This document shows positions 15,263 to 22,888 of a DNA stretch of 51,579 nucleotides, in pieces (position 1 is the first letter of the stretch; each line of letters opens with the position of its first letter). The position numbers and the translations under genes are program-made. Where the stretch lies: positions 1 through 51,579 of the forward strand of contig JABIRP010000024.1 of assembly GCA_018699735.1 (NCBI GenBank), written 5' to 3'. The DNA is from Rhodospirillaceae bacterium. Lineage in GTDB: Bacteria > Pseudomonadota > Alphaproteobacteria > Thalassobaculales > Thalassobaculaceae. Under the pieces are notes generated by a model. It worked only from the letters and a program-made list of their open reading frames with translations, made no database searches and was not told where the DNA came from.

Positions 15263-16810
15263 ATGGTGGACTTTGAAAACAAGCAGATGGTTGGACCGGC
15301 GATCCGGTTGAACGCGGCCGATAACGTGGCGGTGGCGCGCACCGATATCGAGGCGGGCTTCGCGCTTGCTGGCTCGAATGTGGTGACCCGCGAAAAGGTG
15401 CCGGCCGGCTACAAGGTGGCGCTGCGCGATATCGCCAAGGGCGAGGAAATCCTGAAATACGCCGTGACCATCGGTTTTGCCGCTGACGATCTGGCGGCAG
15501 GCACCATGTTGCACAATCACAATGTCGAGTTCCGCGAGTTCGATCGCGATTATCGGCATGCACTGGACTTCAAGCCGATGGAGTTGCTGCCGGAGGCCGA
15601 GCGCGCGACCTTCCAGGGCTTCATGCGCCCCGATGGCCGGGCCGGCACCCGAAACTTCGTCGCCCTGATCTCCACGGTCAATTGCTCCGCCACTGTGGTG
15701 CATGCGATTGCTGACCATTTCACGCCGGAACGTCTTGCTGAGTTTCCGAATGTCGACGGAGTGGCGGCGTTTGCGCATGCGCTTGGTTGCGGCATGGAGA
15801 TGACTGGCGAGCCGATGGATCTGCTGCATCGCACGCTGGCGGGCTACATCCGCCACCCGAACGTCGCCGCCTCCCTGGTTATGGGGCTCGGCTGCGAGCG
15901 CTGTCAGATCGGCGGCCTGCTTGGCACCCAGAAGCTCGCGCCTGGGCCGACCCTGCGGACCATGGTCATGCAGGAGGCCGGCGGCACCCGCCAGTCGATT
16001 GAGGCCGGTATCGAAGTGGTGAAGGAACTGCTTGTCGAGGCCAACAAATGCGAGCGCGAGACCGTACCGGCGAGCCATATCTCTGTCGGTCTGCAATGCG
16101 GTGGTTCGGACGGCTTCTCCTCGATCACCGCCAACCCGGCACTCGGCACGGCGGTTGAGATCCTTTCACGCCACGGCGGCACCGGTATCCTCTCTGAAAC
16201 CCCTGAAATTTACGGCGTTGAGCACACCCTGACCTCGCGCGCCGCGACCCCGGAGATTGGTGAAAAATTGGTCGAGCGGATCCGCTGGTGGAAGGATGTT
16301 TATGCCGTCGGTCGCGACGTGCAGATCAACGGCACGGTCAGCCCTGGCAATCAGCATGGCGGTCTCGCCAATATCTTCGAGAAGTCGCTCGGCTCCTCGA
16401 TGAAGGGTGGCACCGGACCACTGATGGAGGTCTACAAATACGCCGAACCGGTGACCACCAAGGGGTTCGTGTTCATGGACACGCCCGGCTTCGATCCGGT
16501 ATCGGCCACAGGTCAGATCGCCGGCGGCGCCAATTTGGTGGCCTTCACCACCGGCCGAGGCTCGTGCTTCGGGGCCAAGCCCACACCCTCGATCAAGCTC
16601 GCCACCAATACGCCGATGTTCAAGCGTCTGGAAGAGGACATGGACATCAACTGCGGGGCAGTGCTCGACGGCGATGCGTCGATGGAGGAAATGGGCCAAC
16701 AGATCTTCGAATACTTTCTGCATGTGGCATCGGGTGGCGAGACCAAGAGCGAACAGCTCGATCTCGGCCGGCACGAGTTTGTGCCGTGGAATATCGGGAT
16801 TGTGGGGTGA
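15263..16810 (+). CDS. UxaA-family dehydratase (altronate/galactarate dehydratase type)
   Basis: This 515-residue enzyme has the two-part structure of the altronate/galactarate dehydratase family: an N-terminal SAF-like domain (about residues 10-95, LNAADNVAVARTDIEAG) and a C-terminal iron-dependent catalytic domain. Seen in the sequence are GFMRPDGRAGTRNFVAL, GLGCERCQIGG and GLQCGGSDGFSSI, with Cys residues typical of the metal site. The reaction is dehydration of a hexonate or hexarate to a 2-keto-3-deoxy acid. Altronate and galactarate dehydratases cannot be told apart from sequence here, although the aldolase at 17698 favours a hexarate. I choose ATG 15263, preceded by GGAAGGAAGAG, over an in-frame upstream start at 15203. 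Confidence 0.88.
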   Translation: MVDFENKQMVGPAIRLNAADNVAVARTDIEAGFALAGSNVVTREKVPAGYKVALRDIAKGEEILKYAVTIGFAADDLAAGTMLHNHNVEFREFDRDYRHALDFKPMELLPEAERATFQGFMRPDGRAGTRNFVALISTVNCSATVVHAIADHFTPERLAEFPNVDGVAAFAHALGCGMEMTGEPMDLLHRTLAGYIRHPNVAASLVMGLGCERCQIGGLLGTQKLAPGPTLRTMVMQEAGGTRQSIEAGIEVVKELLVEANKCERETVPASHISVGLQCGGSDGFSSITANPALGTAVEILSRHGGTGILSETPEIYGVEHTLTSRAATPEIGEKLVERIRWWKDVYAVGRDVQINGTVSPGNQHGGLANIFEKSLGSSMKGGTGPLMEVYKYAEPVTTKGFVFMDTPGFDPVSATGQIAGGANLVAFTTGRGSCFGAKPTPSIKLATNTPMFKRLEEDMDINCGAVLDGDASMEEMGQQIFEYFLHVASGGETKSEQLDLGRHEFVPWNIGIVG

Positions 16811-16832
16811 GGGGGTTGTCACAAGGCCCAGT

Positions 16833-16908
16833 CGTCATCCCCGCGAAGGCGGGGATCCAGCTCTTTCTTCCGACGTTGGCATGGATTCCTGCCTTCGCGG
16901 GAATGACG
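16833..16908. repeat. REP/MITE-like inverted repeat between convergent genes
   Basis: Positions 16833-16859 and 16882-16908 are 27-base inverted repeats with three differences, separated by 22 bases. The arm core (CCCGCGAAGGCGGG type, flanked by GTCAT and ATCCA) is a dispersed palindrome common in proteobacterial genomes. It fills the gap between the convergent dehydratase and SDR genes, where it may also end both transcripts. Confidence 0.85.
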
Positions 16909-16922
16909 AAGGCTAGTAAACG

Positions 16923-17687
16923 CTAACCCATCACCGAATACCCGCCATCGATGACCACCGAGCTGCCCGTGACAAAATTCGATGCGTCGCTGGCCAGGAA
17001 GGTAACTGCACCCGCCAGTTCATCCGGTGTCCCGAAACGTCCAGCCGGTGTGCGACCGAAGACACGCTCTTCGAGGTCGTCGACCTGAGCCCGTGCCTTT
17101 TCCAACAACTCCGACTCGATATATCCAGGCAGGATGGCGTTGACCTGGATGTTATGCTTGGCCCAGGCGACCGCGATGGTTTTGGTCAATTGCACAATGC
17201 CGCCCTTGCTCGCCGCATAGGCAGCCGTGTGCGAGGCGCCGAAGATCGAGTGCATCGAGCCGACATTGATGATCTTACCGCCGCCCTGGGCCTTCATGTG
17301 GGGGAAGGCGGCTTGGGTGCAGAGGAAGCCGCCGGTCAGGTTGGTGGCGATGACGCGGTTCCACTCTTCGAGCGTGAACTCTTCCGGTTGCTTCCTGACC
17401 GTGATGCCGGCGTTATTGGCCAGGATGTCGATCCTGCCGAAGGCGGAGACGGTAACCTCGACTGCGGCTGTGCATTGGTCCTGGTCGGTAACATCCAGCG
17501 GCGTGAAGCGGGCGTTGATGCCGCGCCCGGAAAGTTCCTCCATCGCCGCGTCCGCCTTGGCGCGGTCGCGGGCGCCGATCATGATCGAAGCGCCGGAACC
17601 ACCGAGGCCATTGGCAATGGCGAGACCGATCCCGCGATTGCCGCCGGTTACCAGCGCCACGCGGCCTGTCAGATCGAATTGCGACAT
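16923..17687 (-). CDS. SDR-family NAD(P)-dependent oxidoreductase
   Basis: This 254-residue classical short-chain dehydrogenase/reductase has the cofactor motif TGGNRGIG at residues 14-21, NNAG at 91-94, and the catalytic Ser144, Tyr157 and Lys161 (YAASK). The closest families by appearance are gluconate 5-dehydrogenase and 2-deoxy-gluconate 3-dehydrogenase (KduD), which fits the sugar-acid neighbours. Substrate is inferred from context only. It is the second gene after the aldolase, with ten bases between them. Confidence 0.9.
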   Translation of the reverse strand: MSQFDLTGRVALVTGGNRGIGLAIANGLGGSGASIMIGARDRAKADAAMEELSGRGINARFTPLDVTDQDQCTAAVEVTVSAFGRIDILANNAGITVRKQPEEFTLEEWNRVIATNLTGGFLCTQAAFPHMKAQGGGKIINVGSMHSIFGASHTAAYAASKGGIVQLTKTIAVAWAKHNIQVNAILPGYIESELLEKARAQVDDLEERVFGRTPAGRFGTPDELAGAVTFLASDASNFVTGSSVVIDGGYSVMG

Positions 17688-17697
17688 ACCCGTCTCC

Positions 17698-18468
17698 TCA
17701 CTTTACGGCGGAAATAATTTCGGCCGTACCCTTCATCAAGATCCCCATGTCGGTACCGCTGGCGATCATGTTGTAGCCAGAGCGGCGCATGGATTTGGCG
17801 ACGACGGGGTCGGCGGCCATGAAGCCCAGACCCTTCTTGTGCTTGTGGCCGGCTGCAGCAATGCGCTTGACGGCTTTCTTGTAGATCGGATTGTCGAACT
17901 CGCCCGGGATGCCGAGGAAATTCGTCAGGTCGAAATGGCCGAGCCAGAGCACATCGACCCCCGGCACCGCTGCAATCTCCTCAACATTGGCAAGACCGTG
18001 CTCGGTTTCGATCTGCACAATCGCCAGATTGCGGGCGTTGGCCGCCTTCATTTTGGCCAGCGGATCACCCGGCTCATAGTCGTCATGGGCAAATCCAAAA
18101 GCCGCCCCGCGTCGCCCTGTCGGCGGATAGCGCATCGCCTCGACCACTGTGCGGGCTTCGTCTGCGGTATTGACCATCGGAACCATGACGCCATGACAGC
18201 CGATATCAAGCGCGCGGGCGATGAAGTGGTACTCACCGCGCGGCACCCGAACCATTGGGGCTACGCCGAGCCCGCGACACATCGCGACCTGCTCCTTGAT
18301 GGTCTCGAGCCCAATGCCGGTGTGTTCCATGTCATAGAGAATGTACTCGCAGCCGGCGAGTTTCATGATCTGAGCGACACCGGGGCTGAAGGACTCAAAC
18401 AGCATCGTGCCGCGAACGCTCTCACCGGCAAGCACGCGGCGACGCAGGGATTTGGTGGATTTGGCCAA
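17698..18468 (-). CDS. HpcH/HpaI-family class II aldolase
   Basis: This 256-residue TIM-barrel protein has the family hallmarks D-M-E-H-T (general base His near residue 48), MVRVP, VMVPMVNTADEA, and the metal-binding QIETEHGLANVEEI and LGHFDLTNFLG segments. Family members cleave 2-keto-3-deoxy acids with a divalent metal to pyruvate and an aldehyde, for example 5-keto-4-deoxyglucarate to pyruvate and tartronate semialdehyde (GarL). The start is TTG at 18468, supported by a perfect AGGAGG six bases upstream. The dehydratase at 15263 would supply its substrate. The upstream 162 bp carry the likely promoter but no motif I can assign. Confidence 0.88.
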   Translation of the reverse strand: MAKSTKSLRRRVLAGESVRGTMLFESFSPGVAQIMKLAGCEYILYDMEHTGIGLETIKEQVAMCRGLGVAPMVRVPRGEYHFIARALDIGCHGVMVPMVNTADEARTVVEAMRYPPTGRRGAAFGFAHDDYEPGDPLAKMKAANARNLAIVQIETEHGLANVEEIAAVPGVDVLWLGHFDLTNFLGIPGEFDNPIYKKAVKRIAAAGHKHKKGLGFMAADPVVAKSMRRSGYNMIASGTDMGILMKGTAEIISAVK

Positions 18469-18630
18469 GGGGTTCCTCCTGGATTTGTATTTGGGAACCG
18501 TGCCATGAGGTCAGGTGTCGGCGCAAGTTGGAGAACCACAGTGATTTGGTACATATTGCGTTGTGTGTATCGGAAGAAGACGATGTGATGCTGGGATAGT
18601 GGGCCTTAGTGTAGTCGGAAAAACGCGAAG

Positions 18631-19518
18631 CTAATTTTCGAAGAGGAAACTAGGTAACATACTCATTGCTCGATGAATTTCCTGATCAAGTTTACGTAGA
18701 TCTTCCAAATTATGGGCCACTAGTTGGAAATTTAAGGCCGAGTCACAGTTCCATTCGAACACCGCATTCCTCATATAAAGTGGTCCTTTCCAAGTTGAGA
18801 GTCTAGTTTCTAGGCATTCGGTTGTGTGATAATACCCACGGCGCTGGTTACTTGGCCCATAATTACGTTTTCTATACGAGGTGGAGACGTCATTTTTGCA
18901 AATCATAGATGCGGCAGCGTCGAAGGCAAAATTGGCCATCGATTTTTCTACCCAGAACATTTTTTTTGAAATGACAAATAGTTTCCCATCGGATCGATAA
19001 AACGAAATTGGACCAATGGGGCCGGAAAATGCGGTCTTAATGTCGGAAATATCTATTGCCTTAACATTTCCAAAATCAAATATCAGACTTACCAGGTAGG
19101 CATTATTAATTCTGTATAATCTTGAACCATCGTATTTTTTGAAATTGAGAATTGGTTTCATTAGGTTTTCGTAGTTGTATATGCGAATCTCATGGCGCTT
19201 CAATATGTATGATTTAAGCAATTCAAGCTTGTTATTATCGATCATTTTATCATGCTCAACACCCACGCATGAGTCTGTGTCGCCGGTTTTCGCAAGACTA
19301 TGAAACTTGAGAGAGTTTTCAGGCTTCTGGGCGCAATTTATTGAACGATCCCCGACTGGGCAGAATGCGTCGCTTCCGAGCACGGGCCCGCTGTTGAGCG
19401 CAAGAAAAAAGATAGTCACTGTTATTAGAGTAAATATCGGACCATTAACCGACGGCGGGGCGAATTCTCGAAATTGCCATCGTATATTGCTCAATGTCGA
19501 AAATTTAGGCATAGGCAA
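18631..19518 (-). CDS. Unknown exported protein, AT-rich orphan gene
   Basis: This 295-residue protein belongs to no family I recognise. An N-terminal hydrophobic segment (about residues 27-46, PIFTLITVTIFFLALNSGP) is a signal peptide or membrane anchor. The mature part is rich in Lys, Asn, Tyr and Ser with several Cys residues (FCPVGDRSINCAQ, MICKND, TTECLETR, WNCDSA) that could form disulfides in the periplasm. Base composition is clearly richer in A and T than every neighbour, a sign of recent transfer. It begins ten bases after the hydroxyacid dehydrogenase stop, with a TTG start at 19518 seven bases after GAGGG. An ATG at 19512 is the alternative. Confidence 0.7.
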   Translation of the reverse strand: MPMPKFSTLSNIRWQFREFAPPSVNGPIFTLITVTIFFLALNSGPVLGSDAFCPVGDRSINCAQKPENSLKFHSLAKTGDTDSCVGVEHDKMIDNNKLELLKSYILKRHEIRIYNYENLMKPILNFKKYDGSRLYRINNAYLVSLIFDFGNVKAIDISDIKTAFSGPIGPISFYRSDGKLFVISKKMFWVEKSMANFAFDAAASMICKNDVSTSYRKRNYGPSNQRRGYYHTTECLETRLSTWKGPLYMRNAVFEWNCDSALNFQLVAHNLEDLRKLDQEIHRAMSMLPSFLFEN

Positions 19519-19528
19519 TGCGCGTCCC

Positions 19529-20473
19529 TCACACCACCCGGTGCATCAACTCTTCGCCCGCCCCGAGCCGACGGCAGTTATCGGCGGCGACAGCAAGGCT
19601 TCTCGCCAGTGTACCGGTGGTGATCCAAGCGACATGTGGCGTGGTGACCACGTTTTCCAGATGAACCAGCGGGTTTTCCGCATCGACCGGTTCGCGGCTG
19701 AACACGTCCAGCCCGGCACCCGAAATATGCCCCATGTTCAGAGCTGCGGCGAGGGCGGCTTCGTCGACCAACTCACCGCGGGCCGTGTTGATGACGATGG
19801 CGCCCGGCTTCATCTGGCCCAGCGCGTCGCGGTCAAGCCATTGATTTGTCTCGTCGGTCAGCGGCATGTGCAACGAGAGGATGTCTGCCTCGCGCAGCAA
19901 TTCCTGCTTTTCCTTGAAGGGGTAGGCCACATCGTCTTTTTTCTCGGTGGCGGTGTAGATAATTTTGGCGCCCATGGCGAGCAGGACCGGGGCTAGGGTC
20001 CGGGCGACATCGCCGAACCCGGCTAGGCCGATGGTCTTGCCGGCGATCTCACCCAGGTTGCCTTGTAGCTCTGCCGGCCAACCCCACCCCTTGCCGTAGC
20101 GCGTCCAGCGATCGAACAGCGGCAACCGACGGGAGACCGATAGCATCAGCCCCAATGTCATTTCCGCTACCGCGCGCGCGTTGGTTCCCGGCATATTGCA
20201 GACAGCGATATCGTTTGCCTCTGCGGCTTCCAAGTCGATTGTGTTGACGCCGACGCCGATTTTCTGGATCAGGCGCAGGTTGGGAGCGGACGCGATATGC
20301 GACGCCGTCACCGGTTTCAGCACGTGCCAAAGCACGTCGGCACCTGCGATCAGTTCGGCGAAACGCACGTCATCGGCTTCGGGGCAGGGCAACACTTCGA
20401 TGCCATGCGCCTTGAGCTGGGCCAGTCGCTCGGCCAGCCAGTCGCCGCAGTCGTAATGGAAGACAACCCGCAT
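19529..20473 (-). CDS. NAD-dependent D-2-hydroxyacid dehydrogenase
   Basis: This 314-residue protein has the full layout of the D-isomer-specific 2-hydroxyacid dehydrogenases, which interconvert 2-keto acids and D-2-hydroxy acids in the cytoplasm. The Rossmann motif is GLAGFGDVAR (149-158) with Ala at the third Gly position. The catalytic trio is Arg232 (NTARGEL), Glu261 (FSREP) and His280 (TPH). Hydroxypyruvate/glyoxylate reductase and phosphoglycerate dehydrogenase are sister activities. The ATG overlaps the enolase stop by one base (TAATG), so the two are translationally coupled. With the kinase and enolase upstream, reduction of hydroxypyruvate to D-glycerate is the most economical guess. 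Confidence 0.88.
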   Translation of the reverse strand: MRVVFHYDCGDWLAERLAQLKAHGIEVLPCPEADDVRFAELIAGADVLWHVLKPVTASHIASAPNLRLIQKIGVGVNTIDLEAAEANDIAVCNMPGTNARAVAEMTLGLMLSVSRRLPLFDRWTRYGKGWGWPAELQGNLGEIAGKTIGLAGFGDVARTLAPVLLAMGAKIIYTATEKKDDVAYPFKEKQELLREADILSLHMPLTDETNQWLDRDALGQMKPGAIVINTARGELVDEAALAAALNMGHISGAGLDVFSREPVDAENPLVHLENVVTTPHVAWITTGTLARSLAVAADNCRRLGAGEELMHRVV

Positions 20474-21759
20474 TACCGTCCCCAGGGAAAATCCGAACGT
20501 GGCGGCAAACGGCCACCGGATGAGAGCTGATCAGCCAGACGCAGCCCTTCGTTCCATTTGACCATGCGTTCGGATCGGGTGAAAGACCCTACCTTGAGCT
20601 GCTTGATACCCCAGCCGATCGCGAGGTGGACGATCGTGACGTCCTCGGTCTCTCCGGAACGGGCCGAGACAATGCTCTCCCAGCCAGCCGCGCGTGCTGC
20701 ATCCAGGGCCGCCCTGGCCTCGGTCAACGTGCCGATCTGGTTCGGCTTGATTAAGGCTGTGTTGCACGCGCCGATACTGGCGGCCTCGGTTATGCGTGCA
20801 GCGTTGGTGGTCACGAAATCGTCGCCGACCACTTCGACCTGGTTGCCGGCGCGCGCTGTGAAAGCGGTCATGCCGACGTCATCATCCTCGCCCAAAGGGT
20901 CTTCGATGGCGACGATCGGGTAGCGACCGAGCCAATCAAGCAACATCTCCGACAGCTCCTCGCTCGAAAGCTCTCGGTCCTCGCGGGCGAGACGGTAGCG
21001 GCCATCGCGGCCAAAATCCGTTGCTGCGATATCGAGGGAGATCGAAACGTCTTCTCCAGGACTGAACCCGGCTTTCTCGATTGCCCGGACCAACATATCG
21101 AGCGCGTCCTCATTGCCATCGAAGGCGGGCCAGAAACCTCCCTCGTCGGCGACGCCTTGGAGCTTACCGGCCTCTGCCATCAGCTTGCCGGCGGCAATAT
21201 AAACCTCCGCAGTCCAATCGAGCGCAGTGGCGAAATCCCCGGCTCCGGTGGCGATGACCATGAAATCCTGCAGGTCGACCCGACGACCGGCATGAGCGCC
21301 ACCGCCGAAAATCTGGATTTCGGGCAAAGGCAGCAGACCGGGTTCGTCGTCGCCAGCAAGATATCGCCAGAGCGGGACGCCTTCAGCGGCCGCCGCTGCA
21401 TGTGCGATCGCCATGGAGGTGGCGATCAACGCGTTCCCGCCGAGCCGGCCTTTATTGGCTGTGCCATCAAGGTCGATCAAACGTCTGTCGATGCTGGTTT
21501 GGTCTCGGGCGTCCATGCCGGCCAACGCGGCTGCGATCTCGTTTTCGACCGAGCCGACCGCCTTGCGCACGTCATACCCGGCGAAGGCGTCGCCACCGTC
21601 CCGTAAGTCAACCGCCTCGGCGCTGCCGGTGGACGCTCCCGCCGGCGCAATGGCACGGCCGATCGTGCCACTCGCGGTCGCGACTTCAACCTCAACCGTC
21701 GGCCGGCCTCGCGAGTCCCAGACGCGGCGTCCATGTACCCGCTCGATAGTGGTCTTCAT
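20473..21759 (-). CDS. Enolase paralogue with altered active site
   Basis: This 428-residue protein is enolase-like along its whole length. Conserved features are the mobile loop GASTG, His156 (GGAHA), Glu206 (DEGGF), the Mg ligands Asp243, Glu286 (IEDP) and Asp313 (VGDD), the general base Lys338 (IKPNQIGT) and Lys389. Two positions differ from canonical enolases: the Glu of QEFM is Asp165, and the His of SHRSGETED is Ala366. The canonical loop PSGASTG reads PAGASTG. It could be a weak 2-phosphoglycerate dehydratase or act on a related 2-phospho acid, as do enolase homologues in phosphonate pathways (carboxyphosphonoenolpyruvate synthase). It sits between a kinase (ATGA overlap) and a hydroxyacid dehydrogenase (TAATG overlap). 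Confidence 0.9.
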   Translation of the reverse strand: MKTTIERVHGRRVWDSRGRPTVEVEVATASGTIGRAIAPAGASTGSAEAVDLRDGGDAFAGYDVRKAVGSVENEIAAALAGMDARDQTSIDRRLIDLDGTANKGRLGGNALIATSMAIAHAAAAAEGVPLWRYLAGDDEPGLLPLPEIQIFGGGAHAGRRVDLQDFMVIATGAGDFATALDWTAEVYIAAGKLMAEAGKLQGVADEGGFWPAFDGNEDALDMLVRAIEKAGFSPGEDVSISLDIAATDFGRDGRYRLAREDRELSSEELSEMLLDWLGRYPIVAIEDPLGEDDDVGMTAFTARAGNQVEVVGDDFVTTNAARITEAASIGACNTALIKPNQIGTLTEARAALDAARAAGWESIVSARSGETEDVTIVHLAIGWGIKQLKVGSFTRSERMVKWNEGLRLADQLSSGGRLPPRSDFPWGR

Positions 21760-22778
21760 CCGAGTAACTCTCTTTCCCAGGCCTGCACGACATCTTCCAG
21801 GGTCTCGACCGGATCTTTGAGCAACGCTCGTGCTATCCGTCGGACTTGGTTACGATCCGTTTCGCTGGTGATGTACTCGACTGGCGACTTGCCGTCGACC
21901 CGGGCGAGGAAAAGTCCTGGCAAAAGATGTGCTGCCCGGCGCTCCAACCCGGCCTTGTCCTCCCAATCGACCTTGGCGAGATAAGCGGATGTCATGGCTC
22001 GAAAACTATCAAGAAATTCCGGCGTCACCTCCGGTGTCCAAAGGCATTTCAGCAAGAAGTGATTGAGACAGAAGGCGAGATCGAAGGCCGGATCACCATA
22101 CCAGGCGCACTCGGCGTCGAGGAAGACTGGGCCCTCGGGACCAAGCAGAATGTTTTTCGGGCTGACATCGCCATGCACCAAAACCAGCCGGGTCTCAGCC
22201 GTCTGGCGCACAAGATCTGCAAATATTTCCACCAGGTCTGGGTGAGCGCGGCCGGTCGCCTCGAGGTATGGCTCAAGCCGAATGGCGTGAAAGATCTCAT
22301 CCGTCTGAAAGGCACTTTCAATGGATTTACGCCCGGCGGTGCCGGCATGAATTCGCCCGAGTGCGTCGCCCACGGCCGTAGCGTCGGCGGTCTGCGCATT
22401 ACCGTCCCGCAACTCGGTCTTCCAGAGCCGGTACAGCCCCGGATCGAGCCAGGCCATGGCGAAGAACCCGGCTTCCGCATCATCGCCCAGAATTTCCGGC
22501 ACGGCGGTTGGTACGATGGCTCCGGCGGTGCGAAACCAGGCGACCTCGTACCGATTGCGTTCGATTGGCGCCTGCCAATCAGCCGCAACCTTGAGTTTCG
22601 CCAAGGCCCGCTTGACACAAAATGTCCGGTCGCTGGTTTCGACTTTCCAAATATCGGATGAGACGCCACCAGTCAGGGCGGTGAAGGTGGGAGAATCAAT
22701 AGGATCCAGCACGTTCATGTGACGGAGGGCATCCGTCAATTCTTGGCCAGGGTTGCTTGAATTCTCGATATCGTTCAT
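21756..22778 (-). CDS. APH/choline-kinase-family phosphotransferase
   Basis: This 340-residue protein has a kinase fold of the aminoglycoside phosphotransferase family. The nucleotide-binding Lys is K56 (FCVKRAL). The catalytic loop is VHGDVSPKN (201-209) with base Asp204. The Mg-binding Asp is D221 in FLDAECAWYGDPAFDLAF. Such kinases phosphorylate small hydroxyl compounds (choline, homoserine, methylthioribose, hydroxylysine, aminoglycosides). It is the first gene of a three-gene overlapping operon with an enolase and a 2-hydroxyacid dehydrogenase, so a hydroxy-acid substrate such as glycerate is plausible. It bears no resemblance to the GarK or GlpX-type glycerate kinases, so this assignment is inference. 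Confidence 0.85.
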   Translation of the reverse strand: MNDIENSSNPGQELTDALRHMNVLDPIDSPTFTALTGGVSSDIWKVETSDRTFCVKRALAKLKVAADWQAPIERNRYEVAWFRTAGAIVPTAVPEILGDDAEAGFFAMAWLDPGLYRLWKTELRDGNAQTADATAVGDALGRIHAGTAGRKSIESAFQTDEIFHAIRLEPYLEATGRAHPDLVEIFADLVRQTAETRLVLVHGDVSPKNILLGPEGPVFLDAECAWYGDPAFDLAFCLNHFLLKCLWTPEVTPEFLDSFRAMTSAYLAKVDWEDKAGLERRAAHLLPGLFLARVDGKSPVEYITSETDRNQVRRIARALLKDPVETLEDVVQAWERELLG

Positions 22779-22808
22779 ATCACCACGCTGGCCGCCAGCC
22801 TGTCCGTT

Positions 22809-22863
22809 GTCATCCTGAAATATGTGTCCTTCAGGGCTCGCTTAGCCCGCACCTCAGGATGAC
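22809..22863. repeat. REP-like palindrome
   Basis: GTCATCCTGA at 22809-22818 and TCAGGATGAC at 22854-22863 are perfect 10-base inverted repeats, with a nested CCTGAA/TTCAGG pair and GGGCT/AGCCC inside. Dispersed palindromes of this CATCCTGA type are common in proteobacterial intergenic regions. It separates the kinase gene from the metallo-hydrolase gene and may uncouple their transcripts. Confidence 0.75.
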
Positions 22864-22888
22864 GAGAATTAGGGACAATGGAAATGCT

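Noticed and set aside
17227-18588. 453-residue plus-strand frame opposite the SDR and aldolase genes
   Set aside because: It is the antisense of two clear enzyme genes, has no recognisable domain and runs across their junction.
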